From: Laccaria trichodermophora
Taxonomy: Eukaryota > Basidiomycota > Agaricomycetes > Agaricales > Hydnangiaceae
Assembly (NCBI GenBank): GCA_018417955.1
Contig: JACTVC010000023.1
Coordinates: forward strand, 800,762-864,761
Direction: 5' to 3'
Length of the DNA stretch: 64,000 bases
Of this stretch, positions 11,729 through 22,930 are shown piece after piece. Position 1 is the first letter of the stretch. The number at the start of each line of letters is the position of its first letter. A program made the position numbers and the translations under genes. Under the pieces are notes generated by a model that had not been told where the DNA came from, did not search any database, and saw only the letters and a list, made by a program, of their open reading frames with translations.

Positions 11729-13084
11729 ATCTATTTTTGAACTTCGTTTCGGAAGAATTCTTTTAGACGCTCACGGAAATCGATTGGTTTTTGCGGTCCG
11801 AACTTCCTTGAGATAAGGAAGCCTACCGCTTCAGTGTGGTCTACACGGCCTAAGTCTTCATCCCAATTCTCGCTCCAAATTTATTCGCATCAAGTTTGGC
11901 ACAAAGCACGGTGCTCAGGTATCATTCCACTCATGACTCGAACTGATGGCGTTAATGACCTGTGTGTCTTTACACGACCACTTGCCCTTTTCGCAATCGA
12001 GATTATAAATCTAGCGCCCATCTAGACCCTACCAAAGACCCGGGGACTTGCTACTAAAAGCAGATTGCAGCGCACGGCTGCTTGGGCACCCTCCTGAACG
12101 AGAAGTATGGCGGTGTAGGGAGAAGCGAGCCAAGTTGCACATTCTTCTTGACGTGGGCCTACCCTGCTAATCAACTGCTAATTGTCCATTTTAGACCATT
12201 GCAGAGAAAAGTTACCCAAGCTTCCCATATATCATTCTTTGTTGATTTGTTGAGCACGCTGCCCGAAAGCGAGTTTGATCATACCTTTCGAATGAATTTG
12301 CTAAAATGAGCGTGGTGCGGGAAGCGCCAGAAAGATGCAGATGACAATGAAGCGACATGTGGAAAGCATAGCACCTGAGAATGAGATCAAGGCGAATAGG
12401 CAACATCAGCAATTTGGAATGTTGATACCTTACAAGTTGACGGTGGAAGCTATCAGGCCTATTCACGACCACCCAATGACACCCATTGCATTTTAAAGCT
12501 CAAGGACTCAGGTCCGAGGGTTTGCTGTTCGACGCTCCTTGGACGTCTCACGATCGGCTGAGTTTCTTGTGAGTTTCACCAACCTCTGTACGTGGCCTGT
12601 TCAAATCCAGTTAGTGTCCAGACTATACATGTAGATACAACCCATATGCGGCTCCCGAGGTCGGAAAGAGTTCATGATGCTGGTCATTATGATAGTAAGC
12701 GGGAGAAGGGATTTAGAATAGAAAAAAAAGTGTTACCAGATAATTGCCCGACCATTACGATATCATCGATGGAGTCCCAGCCAAAATCTGGAGGCGGGGG
12801 GACGCCGTATAGCGCTCCACGACGCTGCGTAGCAAGGATTTTAGAAATCATTAAATCATTTAGGCGTTACGAAACTCTGAAGCATTAGTAGAGTAGTCAT
12901 CGGTTGTAGGGAGGAGAATACAGTACTGTTGTATCGTATACCTAATTCACGTCCCATAGATGACGAGCCATTGTGAAAGCGACTCCAGAGCCCTAAGTCT
13001 CCCAGAAACTGCGTGAAGCACCAAATGAGGGCCCATCCCGCAGAACAGAGTGACACATTCCAATCAGAATCCAAAGAACGTTAC
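11729..13084. other. NLR1 upstream region, no gene seen
   Basis: Likely contains the NLR1 promoter. Short matches to the DNA upstream of NLR2 are visible, for example GCCCTTTTCGCAATCG near 11,990 and 29,045, consistent with duplication of the promoter together with the gene. Open frames here are short and show no recognisable domain. Confidence 0.5.
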
Positions 13085-14917
13085 CTAGGAAAGACATGAG
13101 ATGAAGCACCAGACGAAGGACAATCAGGTAGAGCAAAAAAAGCGGTCGTCCTAGAGAATTGAAATAGCAAAGATTCAAGGGAGTCTTTCGCGAACATGAC
13201 GGATGGCAGAAGAGACGGATAATGTCATGTTTGTTCAGGTTTGTTCTTGACCATCATCATGCACGTCGACCAAGACTCGACCAAGACACATCCAACACGT
13301 CGCGCGGGGACCTATCCCTTGAGTATCCCTGGATTCGGCTTAGCGCCCTCAAGACCTCACAATACCATGACTGAGTTAAATTCAGTACTTCGTCTGCCTT
13401 TCCGAGTTCGCCGAGGACATTAATAGTTGAAGCTGGGTTGGATAACTCTGAGGTGCGTGTGCAATCCATGCCGCTATTTTTGCTTTCTTATGTTAGTTCT
13501 CTGAAGCCCTGCGACGTGGTACTACGAGGCGGTTCAGTTGGTCCTCCACATCTGGCTGCAAGCTCGTGCAGCTTCACCTCACGGATGCTTCTCAAAGCTA
13601 CAAAACCCCAGAGCAGCCACCACGTTTCGCCCGCAATACCCCTCTATTCCATCCAGCCCTATATATCCGATCTCAACGCGTGTTTGTCATTTCATCCGTG
13701 GCATTGCTGCAGTGTCGGGTAATGACCAGGGGAAGCTTTGGCCATTCGACTAGGACGACGTGCCACAGATTCGCGACGGCCAATCATCCTTGTACATCGC
13801 CCCTGTTGTGCAAGAAGAGGATCCACCACTATCCTCTGTCGAACACTCATAACTACCATCCACTTGCCAGGCGACGGCCATCGGCCACCCAGCAGCCCCA
13901 GACCCATCGGCGCTTCAACCACCCAGGTTCATCGACCTTTTTTCAGCAACAACTACCACAGCTTTTGGCCACCTCCCACAAGGCACCAAATCCTCGTCAT
14001 CATCGGCCGAACGCCGGACAGCTCACATGCTACGCGATCAGGCAACTTACCCTACTTCCGCAAGTCCAGTCACTTTCTAGATGCTGAAGATCAAGATCGA
14101 CTTTATGCGCCTTCAGACTCTGCACAGGTGGGTGTCCTGAACCTCCTGAACCTCCTTCTATTGTCAGTGTTGTGATGCCTTCCACGCCGTTCCATTCGCT
14201 TTCTCTGCCGCTAACCTTGGCGCCCAATGATTCTCCTTTCTTTCTTTTGATTTGCCGTCCAATATCGTCACTCCACTTGTCCTGCTCGTCCCCCTCTTCC
14301 ACGCCCTTTTGACCTCGACAAGCTTAACTCACCCACTTTCCCCAGCAGCCCACCCTTTCCCTCACTTGTACTTTCGAAGTCTTCGCCAGGACAGGTGAAC
14401 GACACCCTCGTGATCATCTCGCAACGTCGTTCGGAGAGTCATCGTGCTTTGAAGTCGATCCAGATCAACCGCGATCTTTGAAGATGTCCGACTTTTCCTC
14501 GGAACGTCCAAACACCCGAGGTCAGCTCACTGGAGGGTTCATGGAGTTTCCAGTGAGTATGCACCTCATTCTCATGCTAGTCTTGTGATAAACGAATCGA
14601 CCTGCAGCTAGCTTTTGTACTATTTCAAGAGGATCTATCGCATTCTTTGCAAGCCCCAGTCGGCTTCGGCCGTTTCCCCGCATATGTTCGGGGTGTCGAT
14701 CCCCTTTCACAGTTTTGTCCTGGAAACACGCTGGACCAGCTTCCCAAAAACTTCTTATACGCGAGCTGCTCCACCTTACCCACTATCTTCACCTCAATAT
14801 ACCTCATAACCCCTGCCCATCCCTATACGTCCACTCCTCTCCATCATCGCCTTCCGCTAATTGTACGCCCTCTGTCGATGCAGCAACTACAGATCCAGAG
14901 GATGAGTTGCTCTTGTC
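13085..14917. repeat. Decayed 2-2.7 kb repeat family, copy A
   Basis: Aligns with copies B (15.7-18.5 kb) and C (30.3-32.6 kb). Shared landmarks in order: a minus-strand hydrophobic coding remnant (RPLFLLYLIVLRLVLHLMS near 13,100-13,150), CACATCCAACACGTCGCGC, GATAACTCTGAGGTGCG, a Pro/Ser/His-rich stretch (CATCGACCTT near 13,930), a CAGCTCACTGGAGG exon end followed by a GTGAGTATGCACC donor near 14,550, and a downstream exon-like stretch. Frames are broken by stops and shifts, so I read it as remnants of two divergent genes. The copy ends where GDA1 similarity begins. Confidence 0.65.
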
Positions 14918-15640
14918 TTTCAGTTGATGGGTGTTCCCCAGCGGTTGTTACAGCCACTGTTGAGCTCTGTTTGTAGCCGGGTTCAAAGGGCGTTGATATT
15001 TGAGTGCGAAAGGGAGGATACGATCGTCTTGTCCCTCCCAAATACTGCATGGATGGAAAGGACGAGGGCATGTACGAGTGGAGAACAGCCAACTGCCTCC
15101 TCAAGACGATCAAAACTTTCACGCGACCCTATACGCCCACATACGCCGTCCTCGACCTCGGCGGTGCCTCTACGCTAAATCGTGTTCGAGCCTGTGTTCA
15201 CGTCCTCGGATATGCAGCTCGAGGAGGGAGAGCACAACTACGATCTACAGATCGGTGGCCACAGCTCTGTGTTGTATCAGCACTCGTATTTTGGGGTTCG
15301 GCCTCATTCATGCACGGACACGCTAGTGGACTTGATGTCAACGTTTGAGGGTATGAAGCCGAAGGTGGTGGCGGGGAACCCGTGTCTTGCGAAGGGGACA
15401 CGAAGAGTCGTGAATATCACGGACGAGGCGATGGGCATTAAGAGGAAGGTGACGATGGATGGACGGGACATTGGGTCTTTCGATGCATGCGATCAGGTCA
15501 TGCAGCTTGTGTCGGCGAAAGACGTGTACGTCGTTTTCTACTCCCTCTTTTCTTTTCCCTACTTTCTTCGTCTCTGTTTCTCTGCCATCTTTCTGCCTCT
15601 TCCTCGCTTCTTCCTCCTTCATTCCTTTTCCGTTCTTTAG
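14918..15640 (+). pseudogene. GDA1-like pseudogene, 5'-truncated
   Basis: Third GDA1 copy. Similarity begins at the segment around ACR2, passes KDEGMYEWRTANCLL (ACR3-like) and VLDLGGAST (ACR4), frameshifts just before the IVFEP equivalent at about 15,178, then continues FTSSDMQLEEGEHNYDLQ and DGRDIGSFDACDQVMQLVSAKD. It ends within the following intron. The 5' part with the membrane anchor and ACR1 is missing and the final exon is absent. It abuts repeat copy A on the left and leads into copy B on the right. Confidence 0.8.
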
Positions 15641-15714
15641 AAGTCATTTACGAATATGGCGTTGGGGCAAGGATGTCATGCGTTCTTTATAGGGACAACA
15701 CTGAAATCTGACGC

Positions 15715-18465
15715 TCACGAAAGGATTGATAAGAGTTCAATTGGCAGAGGGACAAAAAATACATTACTGGAATCGTATGTTGGTATGAGCCGCCGTAGAA
15801 ACGACACCTGACCCTCGCAAAAATGCCTAATGCACCAGACAAATTTAAAAGGGCCATCGCGTAGGCCAGAAAAAGCAGACATCCTCGAATACCAGCTCAT
15901 AATGAGCACAAGTTCCAAAGGGACGCCTTTTTCGCAACGAACGACAGAGGTCAAAGAAGAGACGTGCTCGTTGTGATCAACATCCGAAGTGTGAGGCTGT
16001 CATGTTTACAGTTTGATCTTGACCACCATCTCAAACACATTCAACACGTCGCGCGGTCTACAGGGCCGCCAGCTATCGCTCTCAATGGCTTTTCACCCTC
16101 AAGACCTCACAGTACGATGATATAGTGATCCGTTCGCCTTCACGAGTTCGCCTGAGGACATTTGACGGCTGAAGCTGGGTTGGATAACTGAGGTGCGTTG
16201 CCCATCCATGCCGCCAGTTTTGCCTTCTGATGTTAGTTCTTTGAAGCCCTGCAACGTGCTACTATGTGGCGAAGTTCGGTTGGCCCTCCAACTATGGTCA
16301 TTATATCATGCAGTATCACCTCACCCGAAAGCTACAAAACCCAAGAGCACTGCTGCCGTCTTTCACCCGCAATGCCAAGCTCCAATCACCTGGGCTTCTC
16401 TATTCCTTCCAGCCCTACATATCTGAAGCAGAATGTTCAATGTTACCTCACGTCTTCTACTCGTGTTCGCCATTTGATCCCGTGGCATTGCTGCAGTGTT
16501 GGATAGTCACCAAGGGAAAGCCTTGGCGATTCGGCTCGGACGATGTGCCACAAATTCACGTCGCCAACCATCCTTGTACATCACCCCCGTTGTGCAAACG
16601 GAGGACCCATCACTGCCCTCTGTCGAACACTCATCACCACCATCGACTTGTGAGGCTATATTCATCCACCACCCAGCAGCCACAGACCGATCGGCGCTTC
16701 AACCACCCGGGTTCATCGACCTTCTTTCTGCGCCAATCACCACAGCCTTTCGCCACCTCCCACAAGGCGCATCATCAACCGAACAGCAGACGACTCACAT
16801 GTTCCTCGATAAGGCGACTTACCCCCCTTCCGCCAGTCCGATTACTTTCTACACCCGCCTACCTTTCCGGGCGCTCGTCTCTTACTGTGGACTCTTCAAA
16901 GGCCCTCGGTGCAACGAATAATAACACCTCGAATGAGGAACAACCACCTGCGTCGGCTGCAAGTAGCGTGGCGGGGGGAGGCTTTGGGCGACTCACCAGC
17001 CGGAGAACCGACCGTGGCTAGATTTCAGTTGAGAATGACGGACCCAATTTCTGCACGCATCTAGGCTGCGATCCTTATTATCGGCTTAGTGGCGGTCCTT
17101 GCTGTTTATTTCGTGGTTTTGAGAAAGGAGGATAACGCAGAGGGGAGTGCCAGTGCCGGTGGGTTGGGTGGATCGCCGACTGGGACTGCTGCGGGTCTCG
17201 ATTTTGGAAACGGAAAGATGGACAATGACCAGCGTCAAGCTTGTTCGACATACTCCTGCACCTTCCACCCTCATAGTCCAGCACATTACGAACCAAGACA
17301 AGTCCACCAGCGAGCATGTCCTTCAGCCTGACTTTGGATGTGGGTACTAAAGCTCAAGATCTATGCGCCTTCATCGGGAGTTTGTGTAGGTGGGTGTCCT
17401 TTTGGATTTTAGTCTCCTACGGTCTCCTTTTTGGTCCTTTCGCCGCGCTTCTTACCCTTTCGTCTTCAGCGCATATTGTGCAACTTCACTTTTCGTTCGC
17501 GATTTCTTTCCTTCGATTTACCTTCCAATTTCATTATCTCACTTGTTTTCTTCCCTCCCTCTTCTGCGCCCTCCATTTAACTTCGACAAGCTCAACTCAC
17601 CCACCTTTCCTAACAGTCTGTCCTCTGCCTCAGTCGTGGATTTGAAATCTTCGCCAGGCCAGGCGAACGTCACCTTGAACACCCTTGCATCGTCGGTAGG
17701 ATGCCTTGAAAACAACCCAAAGTATCCGAGATCTTTGGAGATATTCGGCTCGTTGAACCGAGTTCCTTTCACGCGGAATGTTCGACGTCTCTGGGAGAGT
17801 GGTAAGAGATCAGCTTAGTGAAAGGTACATGGAGTTGCCGGTGAGTATGCACTTCCTTCTCATGTTAGTCTGGTGGTTAATGAATCGACCGACAACTAGC
17901 TCTTGTATTATGTCTGAAGACGATCTATCGCATTATCTGCAAGCCCAGTCGGCTTCTTGGGGAGTACCGTCTGGGTTTCCTCCGCTGTTGCCGTTTCCGC
18001 GCATACGTTTCGGGGTGTCGATCCCCTTTCACAACTTTCTCATAGATGCACGATGGAACAACTCCCGAAAAACTTCATATATGGGAGCTGCTTCACATGG
18101 CCCATTATCTCCACCTCAACACACCTCAGAACCCCCGTTCATCTCTCGGAACGTCCCAACCCTCTGCGTTACTCATCGCCATCGTCGCCTGCTGCTAATT
18201 GTAGCCCTCTGTCGGTGCAGCAGCTACAAGGACCAAGAGTACGAGTAGCTCTTCCTTCGAATGAAGAAGTGTCAACGACAATAGACACCCATCGCCGTCG
18301 TCTTCCATATTGTCATCCACGCCTCACCTTTGCCTTGTCGGATAAAACGTGCAGGATGGTTTTTAATCCAGACGCCCCCAATTCTTAGGACCGCCACCTA
18401 GAGAAGCTGCTTCGGAGTTCCTCTCGCGTGAGATCCAAGCTTTGGATTCGTTTCTCCCTCCAGTT
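15715..18465. repeat. Decayed 2-2.7 kb repeat family, copy B
   Basis: Longest copy. It shows the minus-strand remnant (LRRLIPTYDSSN near 15,790), the Pro/Ser/His-rich stretch (16,440-16,950), a hydrophobic run LVAVLAVYFVVL followed by a charged and Gly-rich stretch near 17,085-17,210 that resembles a single membrane-spanning segment, a GTGAGTATGCAC donor near 17,840 with an acceptor AACTAG near 17,899, and a 3' exon-like part matching 32,100-32,580 in copy C. Several frames are open for 60-250 codons but none continues across the whole copy. Protein identity unknown. Confidence 0.6.
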
Positions 18466-19970
18466 AGAATCATTGTCATTGAAAAGTGGGACGGCCACTG
18501 GGACCTGCTTTTCTGCTGTGGAATGAACGTTGTGCTTCATCATAACTCCCTGGGACTGCCGTCTATACGCTGGAGCCGTCTCTTCACATTCAGTTCTGGC
18601 GGTGGGCGTTCCTTGGCTTTCGAGTTGAGTTGAGAGTTGCTGAAGGACGAGATCATCCAATCTGTTCTTTATATCTCAGCCTCATCAATTCGACTGGTCC
18701 CAGATGATGAACGACCGGTCCAATATCGTCGAACATGCGTGTCGTTCCAGTGAAACCCATCTCCAAATTCTCTTGGCATAGTGCACATGCAGGCGTCTGA
18801 CTTCTTCCGGACAGGGCGGCCTGTCAAACGGCGCCTTATGTTCGAGTCATGCGTCTCATGACGTTGTCCGCCATCTGTGAAAACCCACTGAACCTAGATC
18901 CTCCACGCGGAATGTGCAGCATCTCCAGGGAACTGGCTGGAGATCAGCTGGCTTGAGCATCCGTGGAGTTTCCAGTAATTTTACGCCTCTTTCTCATCGC
19001 GAACGAATTGACCAACAGCTGGTTCTCGAACCAATGTTTCGAAACTGCAGAATACCCATCGCATTCTCCTGCAAGCATCACCAAGTCGCATTCCGTACCA
19101 TTGGGGAAGACTTACCGTTTCTCTGACGTGGTTGTGGGCCTCTCGCTTGTGTTTCAGGGTGTCGATCCGCTTCGACAGGTTGGTCGAACCAACCTACGGA
19201 GTTTCCCATACCCAGTGTTCTCGGACGGGCGGACGAGCGGCGAATACAAATCCGAGATTCTTTGGCGCTCTCCACGTCACTTCTTCGACCGACTGATATT
19301 CTCAACTCCCTCTAACGTCGCCTCAACGTCACCCTAACCTCGTCATCTACCCAGATCCCCCTCCGTTGCAGGCCATACTGTTTCGGCGATGGCATAAAGT
19401 TGGCTAGGGAGTCAAATACCTCGGACTGTAAAAGTAGGAGTTGTAGTTGGAGGTAATAGGACGGTAGTATTGTAGATACAGTAAGCAAAACTGCTGAAAC
19501 GTTCGCGAGATGTTTGTTTGAATTTAATCAACTTGTCCATGACGTTGACCTTGCGTTGTAATAAGACCAACAGCCAACCTTGCTAGATCCTCCTATTTGG
19601 TCAACAATGACGAACTATTGCTCGTTTACCCTCTCTTTCGTTTTGTAGGCTGGCGATTCGAGGGCGAGCGCTGCTTTCTGTGAGCCGGAGAACTCAGAGG
19701 TGTGTTCGCTTTCTTGCTCCAGGCTCACCTTCATATATTGATGCTCCGCACGCAGATATGCACTGCGCTACTCAGTGGTAGTCAGTCTATCCGCCATGGC
19801 TTCCAGCTTGGGGGATTGCGCCCCTTAGACGGCTTGCTGCAGCCAGATATCCCAAATCCTGAAGCTGAAGCTTCATCGGCTCGTATAGCATCGCTGGGGA
19901 ACTGGCTGGAATGTAGGGTAGATCGAGGATGCGAGGTCCAAACCCAGTAAGTTTACGTCTCCTTATGTTG
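18466..19970. other. Degenerate spacer with a further partial repeat copy
   Basis: No gene seen. Around 18,900-19,050 a partial fourth copy of the repeat recurs (CTGGAGATCAGCTGG then GTGGAGTTTCCAG, with a later CGAATTGACCAACAGCTGG); a weaker echo (GGGGAACTGGCTGGAA) sits near 19,895. From about 19,978 the sequence matches the junction near 2,194, marking the 5' flank of the next GDA1 copy. Confidence 0.5.
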
Positions 19971-19977
19971 GTCGGCT

Positions 19978-22179
19978 TCTCATGAATCCCTACAGCTGAT
20001 TCTGCTTTCAAACGCTACTATACGCTCTTGCGCAATCCAGTCCTAGTTTCTGTGATTCGGAGCTCAACAACCCGAAAGCCACGCTTCTTTTCCTCGCTTC
20101 CATTTCTTAGGAAGTTGGGTCTTCTCGCGGCTCCGCACCATCGTATGCTGGACAGTGAAAAAACGACAGCTAACAACACACTCAAGCCCAAAATCATGAC
20201 TACTGGATTCGTTCGCGCCACAGCTTTCAATAGTCCCACCAACAACGTCACCTCTCGTCACGACACCTCATCCCTATCCTATCTCCCCGGAGCAGCAAGT
20301 ACGACCGACTAGAGGGCAGAATGCAGCCGACTAACGTTGGTGGGACGAAAGTGTTTGCGTGGAAGAAGTTTGTGATGTGCGCTGCGTTTCTCGTTGAGGT
20401 GATGTGGCTTTGGGGGTTGAGGGAGGATACATTCTTCTGGCGAGGGAATGGGAACACTGATTTAGACGGGGAAGGTAAGTCCCATTGCCTTTATTTCTAG
20501 AAACTGACGAAAAGACCAAGGAATAAGGATACCAAACAGACACAGCGCCCTCCCCTTCCAAAACGCACCACCAACAAACCCAACAACGAACAACACCAGT
20601 TACCTGTCGTCCCCGCTCCAAAGCCAGACCCAGATTCCTACGAATCTGATCCAGACCCATCATCAACGACACACTGTACCCACCCCCACTACTCCTCCTC
20701 GTGCAATATGCACTAATGATCGACGTAGGCTCAATTGGCTCTGGAATCCATGTCTACAAATTCAACAACTGCGGCCCTTCTCCTAAATACGAATACGAAG
20801 TATTCAAAATGACACAACCTGGGTTATCTTCATTCGCTGGGAACCCAGAGGGCGCTGCGAGGAGCTTGGACGTCCTCTTGGACGAAGCTGTCCGCGTCGT
20901 GCCCAAAGTTATGCACGGGTGTACGCCGGTGGCTGTTAAAGCTACCGCTGAACTTCGTTTGTTACCCGGGTCACAGAGCGCTGATAATTTGAACGCGGTG
21001 GAGGGGAGAATTCGAACGTCTTATCCCCTTCATGTCCCAGAGAAAGATGGAGTGGTGATTATGGATGTAAAAGACGAGGGCGTATTCGCCTGGATTGCAA
21101 CCCATTACCTCTTGGGAATCATCAAAGCTTCGACGCCCCCTGATACACCTACCTACGCCGTCCTCGACCTCGGTGGCGCTTCTACGCAAATCGTATTCGA
21201 ACCCGTGCTCGCTTCGTCGGATATGCAACTCGAGGAGGGGGAACATAAATGCGATCTCCAATTCGGCGGCCGGAATCATGTGTTGTACCAACACTCGTAC
21301 TTGGGGTATGGGCTGATGTGTGCACGGAGACACTTTCATAGATTGGCGGATCACATGTCGACGTTGCAGGGTGCGAAGCCGAAGGCGGTGGTGGGGAATC
21401 CGTGTCTTGCGAAGGGGACACGGAGGGTTGTGACTGTCAAGGATGAAGTGACGGGTGGAGAGGAAGGTGATGATGGATGGGGGGGACATTGGGTCTTTTG
21501 AGGCGTATGATCGTGTGGTGCAGCTTGTATTGGCAAAGGATGTGTACGTCCCTTTCTCCTCTTTCCTTTTACTCTTCTTTCTTCCTCCTCCCTATCTAAT
21601 TCTCTTTTACATCCTTCTTTTCATTTTTTTCTCCCTTCTGTCTTCCTCTCTCACCCCCCACTCCCTTCTCTCCTCACCCCCCTCCCTTCTTCCCTGTCCT
21701 AAATCTGCCTACTGATAACATGCATACACAGAATATGTGAACTAAAACCATGCTCCTTCGACGGCGTCTACCAACCCTCCCTCCTTTCCTTCTTCCCAAA
21801 CGGTAAAGTCCTCCTCTCCTGCTTCAACGACTGCCTCTCCCCCCTCCTCCTCCTCTCCTCCCACATAACCGTATCCACCGTCACCAGCACTGCGCGCCAA
21901 GTCTGCAAACGCCGCGACGAGTGGCTGCGGAACCACTGGGGCGCCGACTCCGAACTCATGGCTGAACTTGGAGACAGACCGGAGTGGTGCCTTGACTTGA
22001 CGTTCATGCATGTGGTGTTGAGGCTTGGGTATGGGTTTAAGGATGGGAGAGAGGTGGCCATTGGGAAGAAGATTGCAGGGACGAAGTTGGGATGGTCTTT
22101 GGGTGCTACGATTGCGATGGTTGATGTCGGATTTGAGGGTGGTGAACGGTGGGATAGGATTTATTTAAGTTATCATTGA
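19978..22179 (+). pseudogene. GDA1-like nucleoside diphosphatase pseudogene (unit 2, best preserved)
   Basis: A near-complete GDA1/CD39 gene: signal-anchor exon (about 20,290-20,472, SKYDRLEGRMQPTN then a hydrophobic run) ending at a GTAAGT donor, catalytic exon with ACR2 ATAELRLLP, ACR3 KDEGVFAWIATHYLLG and ACR4 LDLGGASTQIVFEP, a pyrimidine-rich intron (about 21,545-21,733), and a last exon ending LGWSLGATIAMVD and a stop at 22,177-22,179. Two defects: the phosphate-binding ACR1, normally DAGSTGSR, reads DVGSIGSG; and near 21,453-21,460 the frame shifts relative to other copies (about 2 bp missing in GTGTGGAGAGG). An assembly error could explain the second but not the first. Confidence 0.8.
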
Positions 22180-22665
22180 TGTTGTTTATCAATAATGAGG
22201 TTACTTGGACTGTGGGATCTCAAGTGCCTATAATTACAAAATGAATATAAACAATCCTGCTCTCTAAGACAGTAGGTAGAATACCTAGGAGGTTGAACTT
22301 GTACTGTCAGTCAATGCACCCTTGGGACTGTCCTGAATGATTACATCAAAGTGGAATTGATTACATCTTGGTACATACCAAAGGGTTTTGGCTCACTTAT
22401 TGCATAAAGTCATCAGATGTGCAATCTGTTTTTTTGAGATGGGGGGAGCTTATAGTATTGTACATCACTGATACTACATTGAAACATATAAGTAACTTTG
22501 GAACCATATACAGAATGAACTCAAAACTAGAGAATATTGTTGCCCCTAATGATGAAAAGAAAAGAGAAAAAAACAGATCATCTCAACAGTCTCCCAAAGA
22601 ATGTTCCACCAACATGTAAAAGATTGTTCAAATAGGCCATGAACCAGCATCTGCATTAAATCCTA
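22180..22665. other. Spacer between GDA1 pseudogene and NLR2 tail; empty insertion site
   Basis: No gene. It aligns with both flanks of the 1.95 kb element of unit 1; the insertion point corresponds to about 22,590-22,600 (AGTCTCCCAAAGAATG). It therefore serves as the related empty site. Confidence 0.7.
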
Positions 22666-22930
22666 TTATAAGGCTGGTGAATAACATTGAGTCCAATTTG
22701 TACCATGGACAAAGTTACTAAAATCAAGTATAGTTGGAGTGCTGCCCAGTACATTGACTGTTCTTGGAAAAAATAAACCATGTTTATTGTGTGGTGGCAC
22801 CCAGAAGAGATATGATCTGAAATCTTCTCCAATGATCCAATTATTAGATATAAGTCCTGGAGAGGGATAAAAAACAACAGGTTTGCTCTTGAAAATGTGA
22901 GATACACTGTCATGGGTATCTGTGTCATTA
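22666..22930 (-). pseudogene. Detached C-terminal tail of NLR2
   Basis: Reads as a close match to the last 90 residues or so of NLR1 (DSVSHIFKSKPVVFYPSPG ... DFSNFVHGTNW, ending QCYSPAL). In NLR2 it lies out of frame behind the stop at 22,931, because an indel around 22,930-22,945 shifts the frame. The intervening DNA is too short for a normal intron. Either the tail was lost recently or a base is miscalled. Confidence 0.75.
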
